Below are positions 11,480 to 23,209 of a stretch of DNA of 64,000 nt, piece by piece. How positions within the stretch are numbered: the first letter of the stretch is position 1; each line of letters opens with the position of its first letter. The translations under genes and the position numbers were made by a program. The notes under the pieces are model-generated. The model had not been told where the DNA came from and did not search any database. It saw nothing but the letters and a program-made list of their open reading frames with translations. The stretch is from contig CAJNOI010000068.1 of NCBI GenBank assembly GCA_905250115.1, positions 96,637 through 160,636 on the forward strand, in the 5' to 3' direction. The stretch comes from Adineta steineri. Taxonomy: Eukaryota; Rotifera; Eurotatoria; Adinetida; Adinetidae.

Positions 11480-12762
11480 ATGAGTAAATATGATGCATCT
11501 AGTCTAGAATTAGAAGAACCATTTACAATACAAATTGCAAGACCAGTTTCTACTAGAAACTATAATATTAAATCATTTATTCGACGTATTTTTAATCTTA
11601 ATGATGTACCAAATAAAAAACAACATCTTCCATTATTTATCATTGCTATTAGTATTTTACATATCTCCATTTATTTCTCACGATTCATTTATGATAGCAA
11701 AAAAGATCAACATTTCGCAATGACTTTATATCATCTTTTCAAACTTTATATACCATGTATGCGTCCAACATCTCATTTTATTCGCAGTCGTGTTGTTAAA
11801 TGTATTCGATTGACGACGAATGGAACGTGCTATTATGATGAAGTACTCAAACAAACATGTTTTACTTTCTTATATCCTAATCAATTATGGCGAATGATTA
11901 CTGTTAATTTTTCACATTTAGAATGGTTACATTTACTAAGTAATCTTTTAGCACAACTTGTACAAGGTATACCGTTAGAACGTAAATATGGTTCAATTTG
12001 TATAGCAATTATTTACTGGCTTTCAGGTTTAGGTGCTAATTTAAGTTTCATGACATTACATAGAACAGAAGGTAAATTAATTATTTATGATCTTTCTTTT
12101 TTTTTTTATGAATGAGCGTAAATAGATAATAATGTTTTGAAATATATAAGGATTTATATGACGATATTTGAATAGAAAATAGTTTATTATTTTAATAATT
12201 ACTAGTTATAAAATTTTAATGGGAATATGCGAGTGACGGGTGGAATTTTTTGCCTTTTCTAAGTAGATGTAGATTATAATCTCATGATAAATGCAAATGT
12301 CATCCTAGTTCTTAATGCATTTGAAATAAATCATTCTATTTATTTTCTTTAGAAGCTACAGGAGCTTCCGGTTCTTTGTACGGTTTAATGTTATTCTTAA
12401 TTGTTGATCGTCTTATTGCAATTCAAGCAAATGTTGAACAACGTCGTTTTTTAATCTTACAATTAACCTTACTTTTATTACCTCATATTGTTGTTAGTAT
12501 ACCTCTAATAATTAAATTCAATGTAGCTCATTCAGCTCATGTTGGTGGTGGTTTAGTTGGCTTTCTCATCGGTATCGGTATGCTTGGTTATCCAAGATCA
12601 TGGAACAACAGATATTGCATCCGTCAAATAACATGTCGACTCATTGCATTCATTCTTCTCTGTATATTTTATGTAATAACTATCTCAATTTTTTTTATAC
12701 AAGATGTTCCTGTCGTTTATTCTATTTATTACAGCCCGAACCCGCAAATATATTTAGAATAA
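11480..12762 (+). CDS. Rhomboid-family intramembrane serine protease, two exons
   Basis: Exons 11480-12071 and 12353-12762, GT-AG intron of 281 bp, 1002 nt, 333 aa. The start is the ATG at 11480; the frame stays open 21 bases further upstream but only from a GTG. Seen: cytoplasmic N-terminus (~55 aa), a first membrane helix (LPLFIIAISILHISIYF), a lumenal loop with several cysteines, and the rhomboid core: LWRMITVNFSHLEWLHLLSN, LVQGIPLERKYGS, then the catalytic serine motif GASGS directly after the splice, and the catalytic histidine in AHVGGGLVGFLIG. Both members of the Ser-His dyad are therefore present and an active protease is expected. The exon 1 frame runs on about 40 bases into the intron before a stop, so the splice is needed to reach GASGS. 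The substrate cannot be inferred. Confidence 0.93.
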
Positions 12763-14057
12763 AATGTAATACAACTGATTTTTTATTCTGAATCTACGGA
12801 TAATTATGAAGAAATACATGTTCATTTGTTAAATTATTTTTCATTTTTACGTTCAAATTCATTGATATCAACGATAAAAATGTAAACAAACTTTTTAATG
12901 CGTTATATTTTACAATCTTAAAATAATCCGATCCATGCTTAATTATTTCTTTTCTTTATTGTTTTTGTCCTTTTACTTGTAACTTCAAATAAAAACTCTT
13001 CTCGTCAAAAACTGGATCAATATGGATAGTAACAGACTTTAATATTGATTTTTTGTCTATATATTCTTACAGAAAATACTCTAGATGATCAATGCAAATT
13101 CAATATCAGATCGAATGAACATATAAATGATGTTCTAAAATAGTCGATATTATCCATCATTTTCAGCTATGATTGTTTATTATTTATACTATATAAAGCC
13201 TATAATCATCCCACTTTTGTCTCATATAGATTGTAATTATGTGTTATTATGCATACTATAAAAAAAACATCTTTTCTCCGATTCAGAAGCAATCACACTA
13301 TGTTTCGCACTGGTTATACTTTGTTGATCGAGAACTAAGATAAATATGACGAGGAAATCTTAATAAAATTTTAAATACTGACTTGACTCTGTTTTATTGT
13401 TTTTTTTAAGTAGTATGATTTACAGAAACTACTATACGTTTATTCCGTTACAAGCACAACAATTTGACTAATATAATTTAAAACTAGAATATATCAATGT
13501 AATAATACTCTAGATTATCTACGACAGATACTAAATTAACTGAAAATGATTTCTATCTATTGAGTAAGATAACTTAGAAATAAAATTATATTTATAAAAA
13601 CAACAGTAAAAAATAGAAGATTTCCAATATTAATACCAATGATCAAAATCATGTGCAACAACAATAAATTAATACTATCAAAGATTATATATGTAAAATA
13701 ATACAAGTGCTATATATATTCATCGAATTAAAACAAATAATAACCATTGATTAACATGAGTCAAATTTAGATATCGATCAGATTTTATAAGTTTATCGAT
13801 TCCTAGACTTTAGGATAGAATACCCTGGTATATGTTGTGCTAAAAATATCATACGTTGATAATAGTCAGTTTGGATTATATTGATTTGTGTCAATAAAGA
13901 TATTTTTGCTCAATTAAATCCTATATAGTAACATCAATCTTTGTTATGTATTGACTTTTTCTTGACTATTTTATTAATTCATTAAAACATTTAAAATTAA
14001 TGGAAATAAAAATAAAATTTATATTCATATAGAAGTTTTATATATCTCTTGTTTGAT
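12763..14057. other. Intergenic region between convergent genes
   Basis: About 1.3 kb between the 3' ends of the rhomboid gene (+) and the ZnF-UBP gene (-). AT-rich; no gene, relic or structured repeat seen. Confidence 0.4.
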
Positions 14058-14578
14058 TTATCGTCCACGACGACTGAGTTGCACACTAAGTCCTTGTAAT
14101 TGTGGACTGTCGATATAACTATCGCACGCATAGCAGAAAACTGAGTTATCTGAGAAACTCAGACAAATATTATGTCCAGTTGTTTCATGATGTTTTAACA
14201 TATGTTTTTGGTGATAGCGAGAACAACCAACCTATTCAAAATAAATAAAATATATGTAATGACATAGAATTTATTGATGAATATCTTACAAATTCACAAT
14301 TTTCATGTAGACAAGCCCAATTTTCTTGTGTTTTATTACAATCAGTACATGGTGGTTGTTGATTTTCATTTGTTTGATTTGGTTGAAGTAAGATATAAGC
14401 ACGGTCACCCAAATGAGGACAATCATATTTAGGTTCGACAACAAATGGCTAAAAACAACGAAGAAATTTTTAAATCGATATTATTAATGATCGTAGATAA
14501 GTATCATTTTTTACTTACACCCATTCGATTATCTTCATTCATTTGTTCAGAAGATGTAGTCTTGTTTGATTGAGTCAT
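14058..14578 (-). CDS. Small UBP-type zinc finger protein, three exons
   Basis: Exons 14578-14519, 14448-14290, 14231-14058, all joins phase 0, 393 nt, 130 aa. The protein is nearly all one ZnF-UBP (BUZ/PAZ) domain of the HDAC6/USP type, which binds the free C-terminal tail of ubiquitin. Seen: C30-P-H32; C54-x-x-C57; ENWACLHENC (64-71 region); VGCSRYHQKHMLKHHETTGH (74-93), with the family's C-x-R-Y and His ligands; and VFCYACDSYI (104-113). The Arg and aromatic positions that contact the ubiquitin tail appear conserved, with Phe105 where Trp is usual. There is no protease or deacetylase domain, so it would act as a stand-alone ubiquitin reader. It is missed by simple ORF scans because each exon is short. 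Confidence 0.9.
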
Positions 14579-15105
14579 TGTTTTTTCGTAATAGTTGATT
14601 TAAAATAAATGTAGTGCAAAATGACTAAAACGTTTGCCTTATATACATGCATTCACATAGGTTGCTTAAGTATGGTGAAAGATTACAAAAACGTGGCAAA
14701 GAAAAGTATACATGTGTCATTTGTCTTTATTTTGTTGGTAATATGATTCAGAATAAAAACTATACATACTCAATATGGCAGTTAATACTCACAATGAATA
14801 ATCGATGTTGTAAACAAGTTGTGCAATTAATATATGCAATAAGTTTTATTCTGATTCATATCTAGGCGTGTATTTTATCACTTTTCTTTTGGTTAAGTAG
14901 AACGGAAAAATACTATTTTCAAGGTGAGTCACCATTACTCCTAGTACAAATATAGATAATTAACAACGATGCGCGAGGCCTTCCATATATGGGATGATCA
15001 GTGCTTTTGAAAGGTTTAGAATATTAAACATTCGAATTTTTTATGAGTAATTGATATTGATATTTAAGCATATACAATTTTATAAAAAAAAAGATCTATT
15101 TTATT
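14579..15105. other. Short intergenic region
   Basis: Separates two minus-strand genes; holds the promoter of the ZnF-UBP gene and the 3' flank of the NHL gene. The plus-strand open frame 14647-14865 has no family features. Confidence 0.4.
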
Positions 15106-17912
15106 TTAAATATTTGTTCTTTTAATAAATGATGATTCTTCTTGAATTTTTGCTTTCAAAGGTGATGCATTAACATAAGCAAATTTTTGAATGATTAATG
15201 GACGTTTTGCTTTCTTTGGTCGTTTTTTTTGTTGAGTTTTTTTTAATTGAGATTTTGCTGGATCAATACGAAAACAATATTTAAGTATATCCATAATGAC
15301 GAAGAACATACAAACTCCGACAATAAAAATAATTGATATATAACCAATTGATTTCGAAACCATTTGATGAATAACCATTGTGTTTTGAGTTATTTCGCAA
15401 TGCCTTCCAGTAAAACTTTTACTAAGACATTCACATGTATAATCGAGTAATAATGATCGACATATACCAGAATTAAAACATGTTACATTTTCACAATAGT
15501 TTATCTTTATTTCACAATAAAGACCTTGCCATCCAGATTGACATGAACAATTAAATGTTGTTGCTGTTCGTTCAATAAATGTACCTAAAATATAATTGAT
15601 TTATATTTTTATGAAAAAGTAAACGAAAATATTTTATACCATTATTCCAACATCTATTGATTTCACATTCACTACCGCTAAAATCCGATGTACAATTGCA
15701 AGTATAGCCATAGAGAGTTTCATTATTATTGAAACAAGTACCATAGTTCTGACATGGATTGAGTATATCACATGGTGCGATTGAACTACTACAATTCATA
15801 CCAATTTTATATTCATTAGAGCATGGTGGTGCAACAAAAAAAGGTAATAGTGAGAGTGATTGAGCTAAAAAATCAAAAAAAAAATAATAAAATAGAAAAT
15901 ATTATGTCGGCAAACTTGTTGTAAACTGATCAGATGACGTAACTGAAGTAAAATCTTCAAAAAATTAAACTTTTATTTGAGTTTGAGAAAGAACAAGGTT
16001 ACCGTAATGGTTTGTCACTGAACTCGTTTCATATGTTGTTTTTGATAATGAAGTTGTACTAGTAATGCTTATCAATGAACTCATTCCAGACGTTGTTTCT
16101 TGATTGGTTGTTCCTATAAAGAAAGACATTAGAAATATATCTAATAATTTCATTATCTATGATAAATGGAATTATTATAATTTTGAAAGCTTGATTTTTG
16201 AGTAAGATGAAATCGATAAGTAAATTAGTATAAGTTGTGTCCTCCTCAAAAGGTAATCTATTTATTTTAAAAAATAATGATTATTTTTTTTCGATTTTAT
16301 TAGAAAACGATATGAGAAAAAATGTATCCTAATCTTAGATACCTCTCTGATCAAATACAGTTGTGTCAGTTGTCAAAAGATTTTGGTTAATAATTGTTGA
16401 TGAAATGCTTACTAGAATTAAGAATAAGTTAATATAATAAAAAGAGAAATGAAATAGATGAGAATTACCTCCTGCACTTGTTGTTGTCATCATCGATTGT
16501 TGTGTTGTATGGTCATCTACATAAAATAAATTTCATTCGCATAATATTCTCCAAATAATTCAAATAAAATATCGCCTTACATAAAAGTTCTCAAGAGTAA
16601 TCAATTATATACATATTTTAATTGAAAATAAGCAAACGGAAAAATGTATGATATAATTTGAATTTCTCTCTATAACTATTTTCTTCAATCGAATAAATCA
16701 TATGTACTTATCACATAAATTGTTCAATAAATCAAATCTTTGAGTACGATTGTTTCCATAATCAGTGACAAATATATTTCCGTGACTGTCGAAATAAAGA
16801 GTCCTTGGAAGAGACAATATATCAGACGATAAACCAGGTTGATTAGGACATCCAATTATACATTGAGAACCATTGAGTCCTGATCTAACAATACGATTAT
16901 GACTACTATCCACAATATAGAGTTGGTTATGAGAATCTAAAACAATTCCACGAGGACAATTGAGTAATCCATTTCCTGCAACTGTTGTTCCATTTGATTG
17001 TCCCAATAAAAACAATTGAATTCGATTGTTTCCACAATCTGCTACATATAAATCAAAATTAACATCAACAAAGATTCCACTAGGATTTTGAAGCGTATCT
17101 GGCGTGGATCCAGCACCATTTCCACCAGCAGCAACTGTCAATGTACTTGAAGGATCATTCAACAATTTTTTGACAACTTGATTAAGACTACTTATTGAAT
17201 AGTAAAGTGTATCATTAATATCAACAAACAGACCGTAACATGCTGAATTAACAAACATTGCAGTAGATCTGTTACTTCCATTATTTGTCCATTTATCCAC
17301 TCGACCATACGAGTATGCATTATCAACATAAATATCACCATTAGTTGTAACAAATATAGAATATGGATTTGACAAATTGGCAGAAAGTGTCGTTAATGAA
17401 TTAGAACTTTCATTAGACCATATCTGGATGCTACCACTTACATTATTAGGAATATATATCGTGTTATTGGTATTGATAAAAATACCACTATAAGCTCCAG
17501 CAACATAACTTGTTATGAAATTTGTTCCATTTAATTCCCATGATGCATTTGGACACAATCTTGGTTGATTATAAGAAACAGCTAAAAGACAAGAAAAAAA
17601 ACATATTTAATTATTGAAATCATTAAAACTTTGATATTTATTGTAAGATTATAAAACTTTTGCAGCTTAAACTATCGATGAAGTAACAAACTATATTTTT
17701 ACTATCAAATAAATAAATACCCTTAAAATAGAATTAAAATCTATTCATCGAAAATTTCATATATTTCAGAACATTTATAAATCGCGAATAAATTCTTAAG
17801 AGATATCGCATTACGAGAAAATATTTATCACAAAACTAACTATCTGATTACCTGATAATTGTTTTAAAATCATCATAATTATCCATAATTTATATTCAAT
17901 CACCAATACCAT
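15106..17912 (-). CDS. NHL-repeat / Ser-Thr-rich / EGF single-pass membrane protein, eight exons
   Basis: Exons 17912-17852, 17581-16715, 16516-16469, 16411-16343, 16113-16003, 15954-15916, 15864-15640, 15584-15106; 1899 nt, 632 aa; every join is phase 1. The N-terminus carries a hydrophobic signal segment. Residues ~30-305 hold about six NHL-type blades (DLYVADCGNNRIQLF, QLYIVDSSHNRIV, NIFVTDYGNNRTQRF), predicting an extracellular beta-propeller. Residues ~310-400 are a Ser/Thr-rich stalk made by four small exons. Three EGF-like modules follow (about 425-466, 466-497, 499-536). A membrane helix lies at about 552-571 and a basic Lys-rich cytoplasmic tail ends the protein. Probable surface adhesion or scavenging protein. 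Two joins are less certain: the donor at 16714 (GTGATA) and the 39-nt exon 15954-15916. An alternative is that the short Ser/Thr exons are differentially included. Confidence 0.85.
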
Positions 17913-18639
17913 TGTAAACAACTCAAATATTTTTTATTGATCAACTTATTTGAAGAAAATGCGAAGTGAAAATAAATGAACTATTTTTTTCTTATATTTA
18001 TTTATTCATTGTCTATAAACATATATTTTTAAAAATCGCAAAAAAATGCAAATAGAAAATTCCGAGAGACATATACCAGTGTCCTATAAAAGAGTTTTTC
18101 GTCTTATTATATTTGCTCAACTGTAAGAAAAACAAATTACATAAAAAGTCTTATTATTCTATAATACTGGAGTATTTTTGATAATGCAATTCGATTAAGA
18201 ATTATTTAGTAATTGATTTTTTGTTGACTTTCATGGGCTGTTTAATGAACAAGAAAAAAAGTCTTTCGTTTAAATTTTTGAAAGATATTATAAATAAGAG
18301 TTTTTACTCATTTTATAAGTACTTAGAAGAAGTCGTTTGGCAAAAAAAGATGTTTAATATTTTGAAGTAAATTTAAAACAAATAAGATCTTTTTTAGGAC
18401 ATAAAGAAAAAGGGATAACATCAGTTTGTTTACTTTAATACCCCTGACTTTTTCAAACAGTAATGACTCGTTTTTAACGGGAATAATTTCTTTTGTTATA
18501 TTTCAAATGTTAATTATCATGTCTGAACGTTAATAGTGTATGATAGAAAAATAGACATAATTACTAAAATGTCTAATTTAACTTTTTGATATATCAAAGA
18601 CCAAATATATTTTTCTTCGGAAAATTTGTTAAAATTAAT
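17913..18639. other. Upstream spacer
   Basis: AT-rich; likely promoter of the minus-strand NHL gene at its start. No gene or repeat recognised. Confidence 0.4.
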
Positions 18640-19040
18640 GGGTTCACTTATTTTTTCTGGATTATTCTACCCAGTGAAAAATTTACCTGATTAAAATTGA
18701 TTAAAATTCAAAAATCGTATGGCAATAATCATAATCACAAATCAGATTTTTCTGCATCAAAATCCAAATTAAAATCGATTAAAACCCGATTATTTCATGA
18801 TTAAAATCGATTGTAATCAAATTATAACCAATTGTAATTCGATTAAAATTCAGTAAAAATTCGATTATAACTAATTACAATTACGATTTTGTTGCAGAAA
18901 AATCCGATTGAAAATCGTGGTTACAACTGATTTCTAATCGATTTCAATCAACAGAAAAATCTGATTCAAAATCGTAATTTAAACCGATTTCTCGTCGATT
19001 TCAATCAAAATTTTAATTGTCAGTTTACCTAAATAATTTG
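18640..19040. repeat. Degenerate array of AATCGATT/GATTAAAATC words
   Basis: About 400 bases in which GATTAAAATCGATT, CGATTATAA and their complements recur every 15-40 bases. The left half is rich in GATTAAAATC and the right half in GATTTCAATC, so the segment is roughly self-complementary. It resembles a decayed fold-back element. No coding potential. Confidence 0.6.
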
Positions 19041-19052
19041 ATTAAAAACTGA

Positions 19053-19636
19053 TTTGATATTCATCTCGAAACTCTTCTTCATATAGAGAACAATCCGTAT
19101 CCAGGTTCTCTTGCTTAAACAGGACATTGAGATTAAGTATAGGTTATCGTCACTTAACATATCTCGCAATGCTTTTATAGTACCTAAGATTATATGTAAT
19201 GACTCTATTGACTTTTTCCATACACTAAAAGTTACTATTAGACTTTTCCACATATGCCTTGTGGAAGATAAGCTAACGAATATACTTAACAGAAATTTTT
19301 ATTATATACAAATGTTTCATTGTTGAAAAACTTTAGGTTTACGTTTTTAAGTATATTATATTTTCATAGTGAAACATTTGTATATAATAAAAATTTCTGT
19401 TAAGTGTATTCGTTAGCTTATCTTCCACAAGGCATATGTGGAAAAGTCTAATAGTAACTTTTAGTGTATGGAAAAAGTCAATAGAGTCATTACATATAAT
19501 CTTAGGTACTATAAAAGCATTGCGAGATATGTTAAGTGACGATAACCTATACCTAATCTCAATGTCCTGTTTAAGCAAGAGAACCTGGATACGGATTGTT
19601 CTCTATATGAAGAAGAGTTTCGAGATGAATATCAAA
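19053..19636. repeat. Large near-perfect palindrome (267 + 50 + 267 bp)
   Basis: Left arm 19053-19319 and right arm 19370-19636 are reverse complements with about two mismatches seen by eye (at TTAAGTATAGG vs TTAGGTATAGG, and AATATACTT vs AATACACTT); a 50-bp spacer separates them. Each arm carries the same 67-codon open stretch (starting MWKSLIVTFSVW), which is therefore present twice in opposite orientations. The product is not recognised and may be only a by-product of the palindrome. The near identity implies recent origin or homogenisation. It could be a fold-back transposable element or an inverted duplication. Confidence 0.9.
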
Positions 19637-21465
19637 CAAAATTTAATTAATTACTATGGCCCTGACTATAAAAACATGTTATTCTCAAATCATCCTATAT
19701 TATAATATATGAATATAACGTATTCATCTATCCACTCAACTAAGTTAAACTCAAGATGAACATTAGTTTTAATTAACTATTCTCAACTTCACTGTAATAA
19801 TGTAACTTATAATCGAGTCATTCTATACTAAAATACATGAAAATCGGATATTCACTTACCCTTGGAAATAGCTTAAAGTCATTGAAAAAATCAATTTTAT
19901 GAACGTCACTATAGAAATATATGTTAGTCTCGAATGACTCTATAGTAAAATATGTAATTATAGGATAGTCACTTACCTATTGAAATATTTTAAACTGAAT
20001 GAAAAAATCAATTTTAATTGATTATTAGGAACTTGACTATAGAAATATATGTTATAGTCGAGTGCTTCTATTCAAAAAATATATGCATATAGAATATTCA
20101 CTTACGTATGAAACTAACTTAAAGTCAATGAAAAAATCAATTTTAATTGATTACTGCAAATCTGACTATAGAGATATATGTGACCTTCGAAGGATCCTAT
20201 ACAAAAATATATGAATATAAGATATCCACCTACCTATGCACCTAACGAGGGAACATCCCCAACTGAAGTATCGCTTTGGAGTTCGGATCTAGTGCATAAT
20301 GTAGACCCCAGTGAAGTACGAAAAACCCCAAAAGGATAAGGGCCCATAGGCCTTCTGTCCCAAGTTATAGGCAATATATTGAAATTTTAGCCTATGGGAG
20401 AGTATGTAGGAATAAACCGAATGACGGTATTTTGACCTGAGATTTTGCCCATAGAGAGGCCTATATGTGACTAGAATACCCTAAAAATCTCAGCTCAAAA
20501 GAATGTTTGCTTCTCGAGATATTAAAGTCTCAAAAAATCACGTATATCCCACGAAACATACTAGAATTTCCTGTTTTTTGAGACTTTAATATCTCGAGAA
20601 GCAAACATTCTTTTGAGCTGAGATTTTTAGGGTATTCTAGTCACATATAGGCCTCTCTATGGGCAAAATCTCAGGTCAAAATACCGTCATTCGGTTTATT
20701 CCTACATACTCTCCCATAGGCTAAAATTTCAATATATTGCCTATAACTTGGGACAGAAGGCCTATGGGCCCTTATCCTTTTGGGGTTTTTCGTACTTCAG
20801 TTGGGGATGTTCCCTCGTAAGATAAACTCTAGAAAAAAATCAATTTTAATTGATTACTATGAACCTGACTATAGATATGTATTTTATTATTATATGATCC
20901 CATATAAAGACGAGTAACGTTTGTCTGGAGAGTGGGACATGTCTTTCTCGCAAACACGATGTGGTTTCGCTACCAGAAAACTATGTTTTCAAGCAATTTC
21001 AAAAACTGACACAAGTTTCGAGTTCCTCGATTCTGATTATCTTCCAGTCAACCCTTAGAAGAAATATGTTTTTGTAAAAAAATGGTCTTTTGTATAAAAG
21101 AATATTCCTTGAAAAAGTTTAAAAAACTAACTCCAAATTCTAGTTCCTGAACCCCGATTACCTTTGATCAACTTCTACCGGAAAGAATCCCTTTTGTTTT
21201 GACATCATTATTCGACCAATGAGTGAATTGCAGACATACAAGCAATCAAGCGAACAGCTTATTTCTGCTAGATTACAGTCTACAAGAAAGATAATTTATG
21301 AGTGTAGAATATTCACCTATTTGGTCAAGTGACTTAAACTAAATGAAAAGATGAATTTTAATCATATACTACGTAATGAACTATAGAAAAAGATAATGTT
21401 CTCGAATGATCCTGTATAAAGATATAATGATATAGAATATTCTTCTAAACCATCTGAATTGAACA
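19637..21465. repeat. Tandem array, unit about 120-128 bp, interrupted
   Basis: Recurrent unit: TCAATTTTAATTGATTA, then GACTATAGAAATATATG, then a TATAGTCGAGTGATTCTAT-like block, then AATATATGAATATAGAATA, then TTCACTTACCTATG, then AACTTAAAGTCAATGAAAAA. The TCAATTTTA anchor recurs near 19890, 20010, 20137, 20842 and (changed) 21352, with spacings of about 119 and 128 in the uninterrupted part. The array is split by the palindromic element 20246-20817 and by a non-repeat stretch of about 400 bp (roughly 20890-21290). No coding potential. Confidence 0.75.
20246..20817. mobile_element. Palindromic MITE-like element with TAA target duplication
   Basis: The ends CGAGGGAACATCCCCAACTG and its complement form long terminal inverted repeats; the whole element is a hairpin: left arm 20246-20537, loop of 36 bp, right arm 20574-20817. 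Flanks are TAA on both sides (20243-20245 and 20818-20820), and joining them restores the tandem-array unit, so this is an insertion into that array. A 3-bp TAA/TTA duplication is typical of PIF/Harbinger non-autonomous elements (family knowledge). The left arm has 48 bp absent from the right arm, between two copies of TGAAGTA (20264-20270, 20312-20318). No transposase is encoded. Confidence 0.88.
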
Positions 21466-22030
21466 TGTTCTTTGAGCCCATTTGCATATTGGGCCTTCAA
21501 TAAAGTATATGTATGTATGTGATACTGTCAGAGCAAGTGGCCATCCCATTGCTCCACCTCTTATTTGCTTATAATAAGACCCATCAAAATAGAAATAATT
21601 ATTAGTTATTACAGATCTAGTAAGAGCTAGGATAATCTCTTTTTTAACACCATCAGTTTTTTTTAAATTTGGATGTTTCTAACAAATGTTTAACGGCTGT
21701 TACTCCTTCTTCCTGTAGAATCATTGTATATAGATCTATAACATCCATTGTTATAAGCGATGTGGCCGATGTAAAATAATTAGCCGACCATCTTTCTACT
21801 TGTTTTATTAAGTGAGCACCATTTATAATAGTTATATCAAGCGCTTAACGATCAAATAAGGGTCTTGATAATTCATTTTACTTTTTAGAAATTCCTATGG
21901 TAGAAGATTGAAGACCAGCCATTATTGGTCACAATGGTGTATTTGGCTTATGTGTTTTAGGTAAGAAATAGAGATAGGCTAATTCAACTTCATCTTTATT
22001 TACTCTTAAGAGTACGTCTCTGAGAAATCC
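21466..22030 (-). pseudogene. Athena/Penelope-like RT fragment
   Basis: The complement reads, from high to low coordinate: NKDEVELAYLYFLPKTHKPN, TPLWPIMAGLQSSTIGISKK, stop, LSRPLFD, then SATSLITMDVIDLYTMILQE, EGVTAVKHLLETSKFKKN, and EIILALTRSVITNNYFYFDG followed by SYYKQIRGGAMGWPLALTVS. These are RT fingers and palm blocks of the Athena type known in bdelloids. It lacks the YxDD part, which would lie downstream, and carries at least two stops, so it is a dead fragment. Confidence 0.8.
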
Positions 22031-23209
22031 AGATGATCGTGATAGTTCGACCTCTCAGGTTTTGCTGATTTTTTATATGTTAGAGGTACTAGTGAGGTAA
22101 GTACCAGGTAAAAATTTCAGCTCGATCGGATCACTTTTTCCTACCGAAAAAGTCAATACACGAGCAGAATTTTTGATATTTGTCAATTTCGACTTTTTTC
22201 GTTTTTTTTTGATTTTTCAGCGCTTTTCATGGAATATCTTTGAACAAAGATGACTTGTATATGCCATACTTATCAGAAGCTTTGATGGATCTCGAAAAAC
22301 TTCTTAAATATCAATAAAAACTTCGATATTGCTTGTCTCCTTAGATTTTCGGACCAAAATGTGGATCATTCGTATATTACGCGCCAACAAGCAACCGCCC
22401 TAATATTTATACTGGTGATAGAGGACCTCAAGGTCTATCACCTAGAATGCCCAAAAGTTTTTGTTCTTTAAAAAAGTTAGGCATTTTTTGAAAAATGCTG
22501 ATATACCCTATATACACGCTATATAACCAATTTCTATAGTTTTTTTCACTAACTTAGGTACTAAACTACAGTTAGTCATTAAGATTCACCCTAGAATATG
22601 ATTCTAGTAGGTCTTTCTATCGTTTACTATCATTGTTTATTGCAAGTAACATCGGGATAAGCAATGTTGATGCTGTCAACTGTTAATCACGAAATTTATC
22701 TTTTTCCCATTTTGATATATTTTTTGGCAAGAACCGTTTTAAAGTATTTCATACGCATGTTACCCATTTCTTTAATCCCAAACTGTATATCTATAGGACT
22801 GTCACTTATTGCCCGCTGTGGGCATGTGTCAATCCCAGGTTCATGAAAGACAAATAAAATATAAAACTGTCGTTGTTTTATTAGGGAAGTATAGTAGTTC
22901 TAGAGAAGATTTAACTGCAAGAAGAACAAACAGAATTATAACTAGCGTGAACAATATTTATTCAGTCTTTTTGTACCTTGTTGACATATTCTATTTATCG
23001 AAAGTCCCGGATCGTGCATCGCATACTCAGCACCAGCGGATACTTTGTGATGATTTTTCGCATTAGCAACAGTAAGATCTGGTTGACTGATGTTATCAGT
23101 ATATTCTACTAAATGTCATCAACTCATATCTCGCAAGACAAGTTTGGGACTAAAGTTAAGAATACAAGAAATTAAACTGAATCTCACTGGGGTTCGAAGG
23201 GACCCAGCT
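22031..23209. other. Unclassified repeat-like sequence
   Basis: More mixed base composition than the surroundings. Contains an imperfect hairpin at about 22413-22441 (GGTGATAGAGGACCT against AAGGTCTATCACC). Open frames at 22664-22846 and 22809-23066 have no recognisable domain. Probably transposon-derived, sitting between two pieces of Athena-like RT. Confidence 0.35.

Noticed and set aside
19029..19705. Four overlapping ORFs in the palindrome as separate genes
   Set aside because: They are the same stretch read twice because the arms are inverted copies; no known domain.
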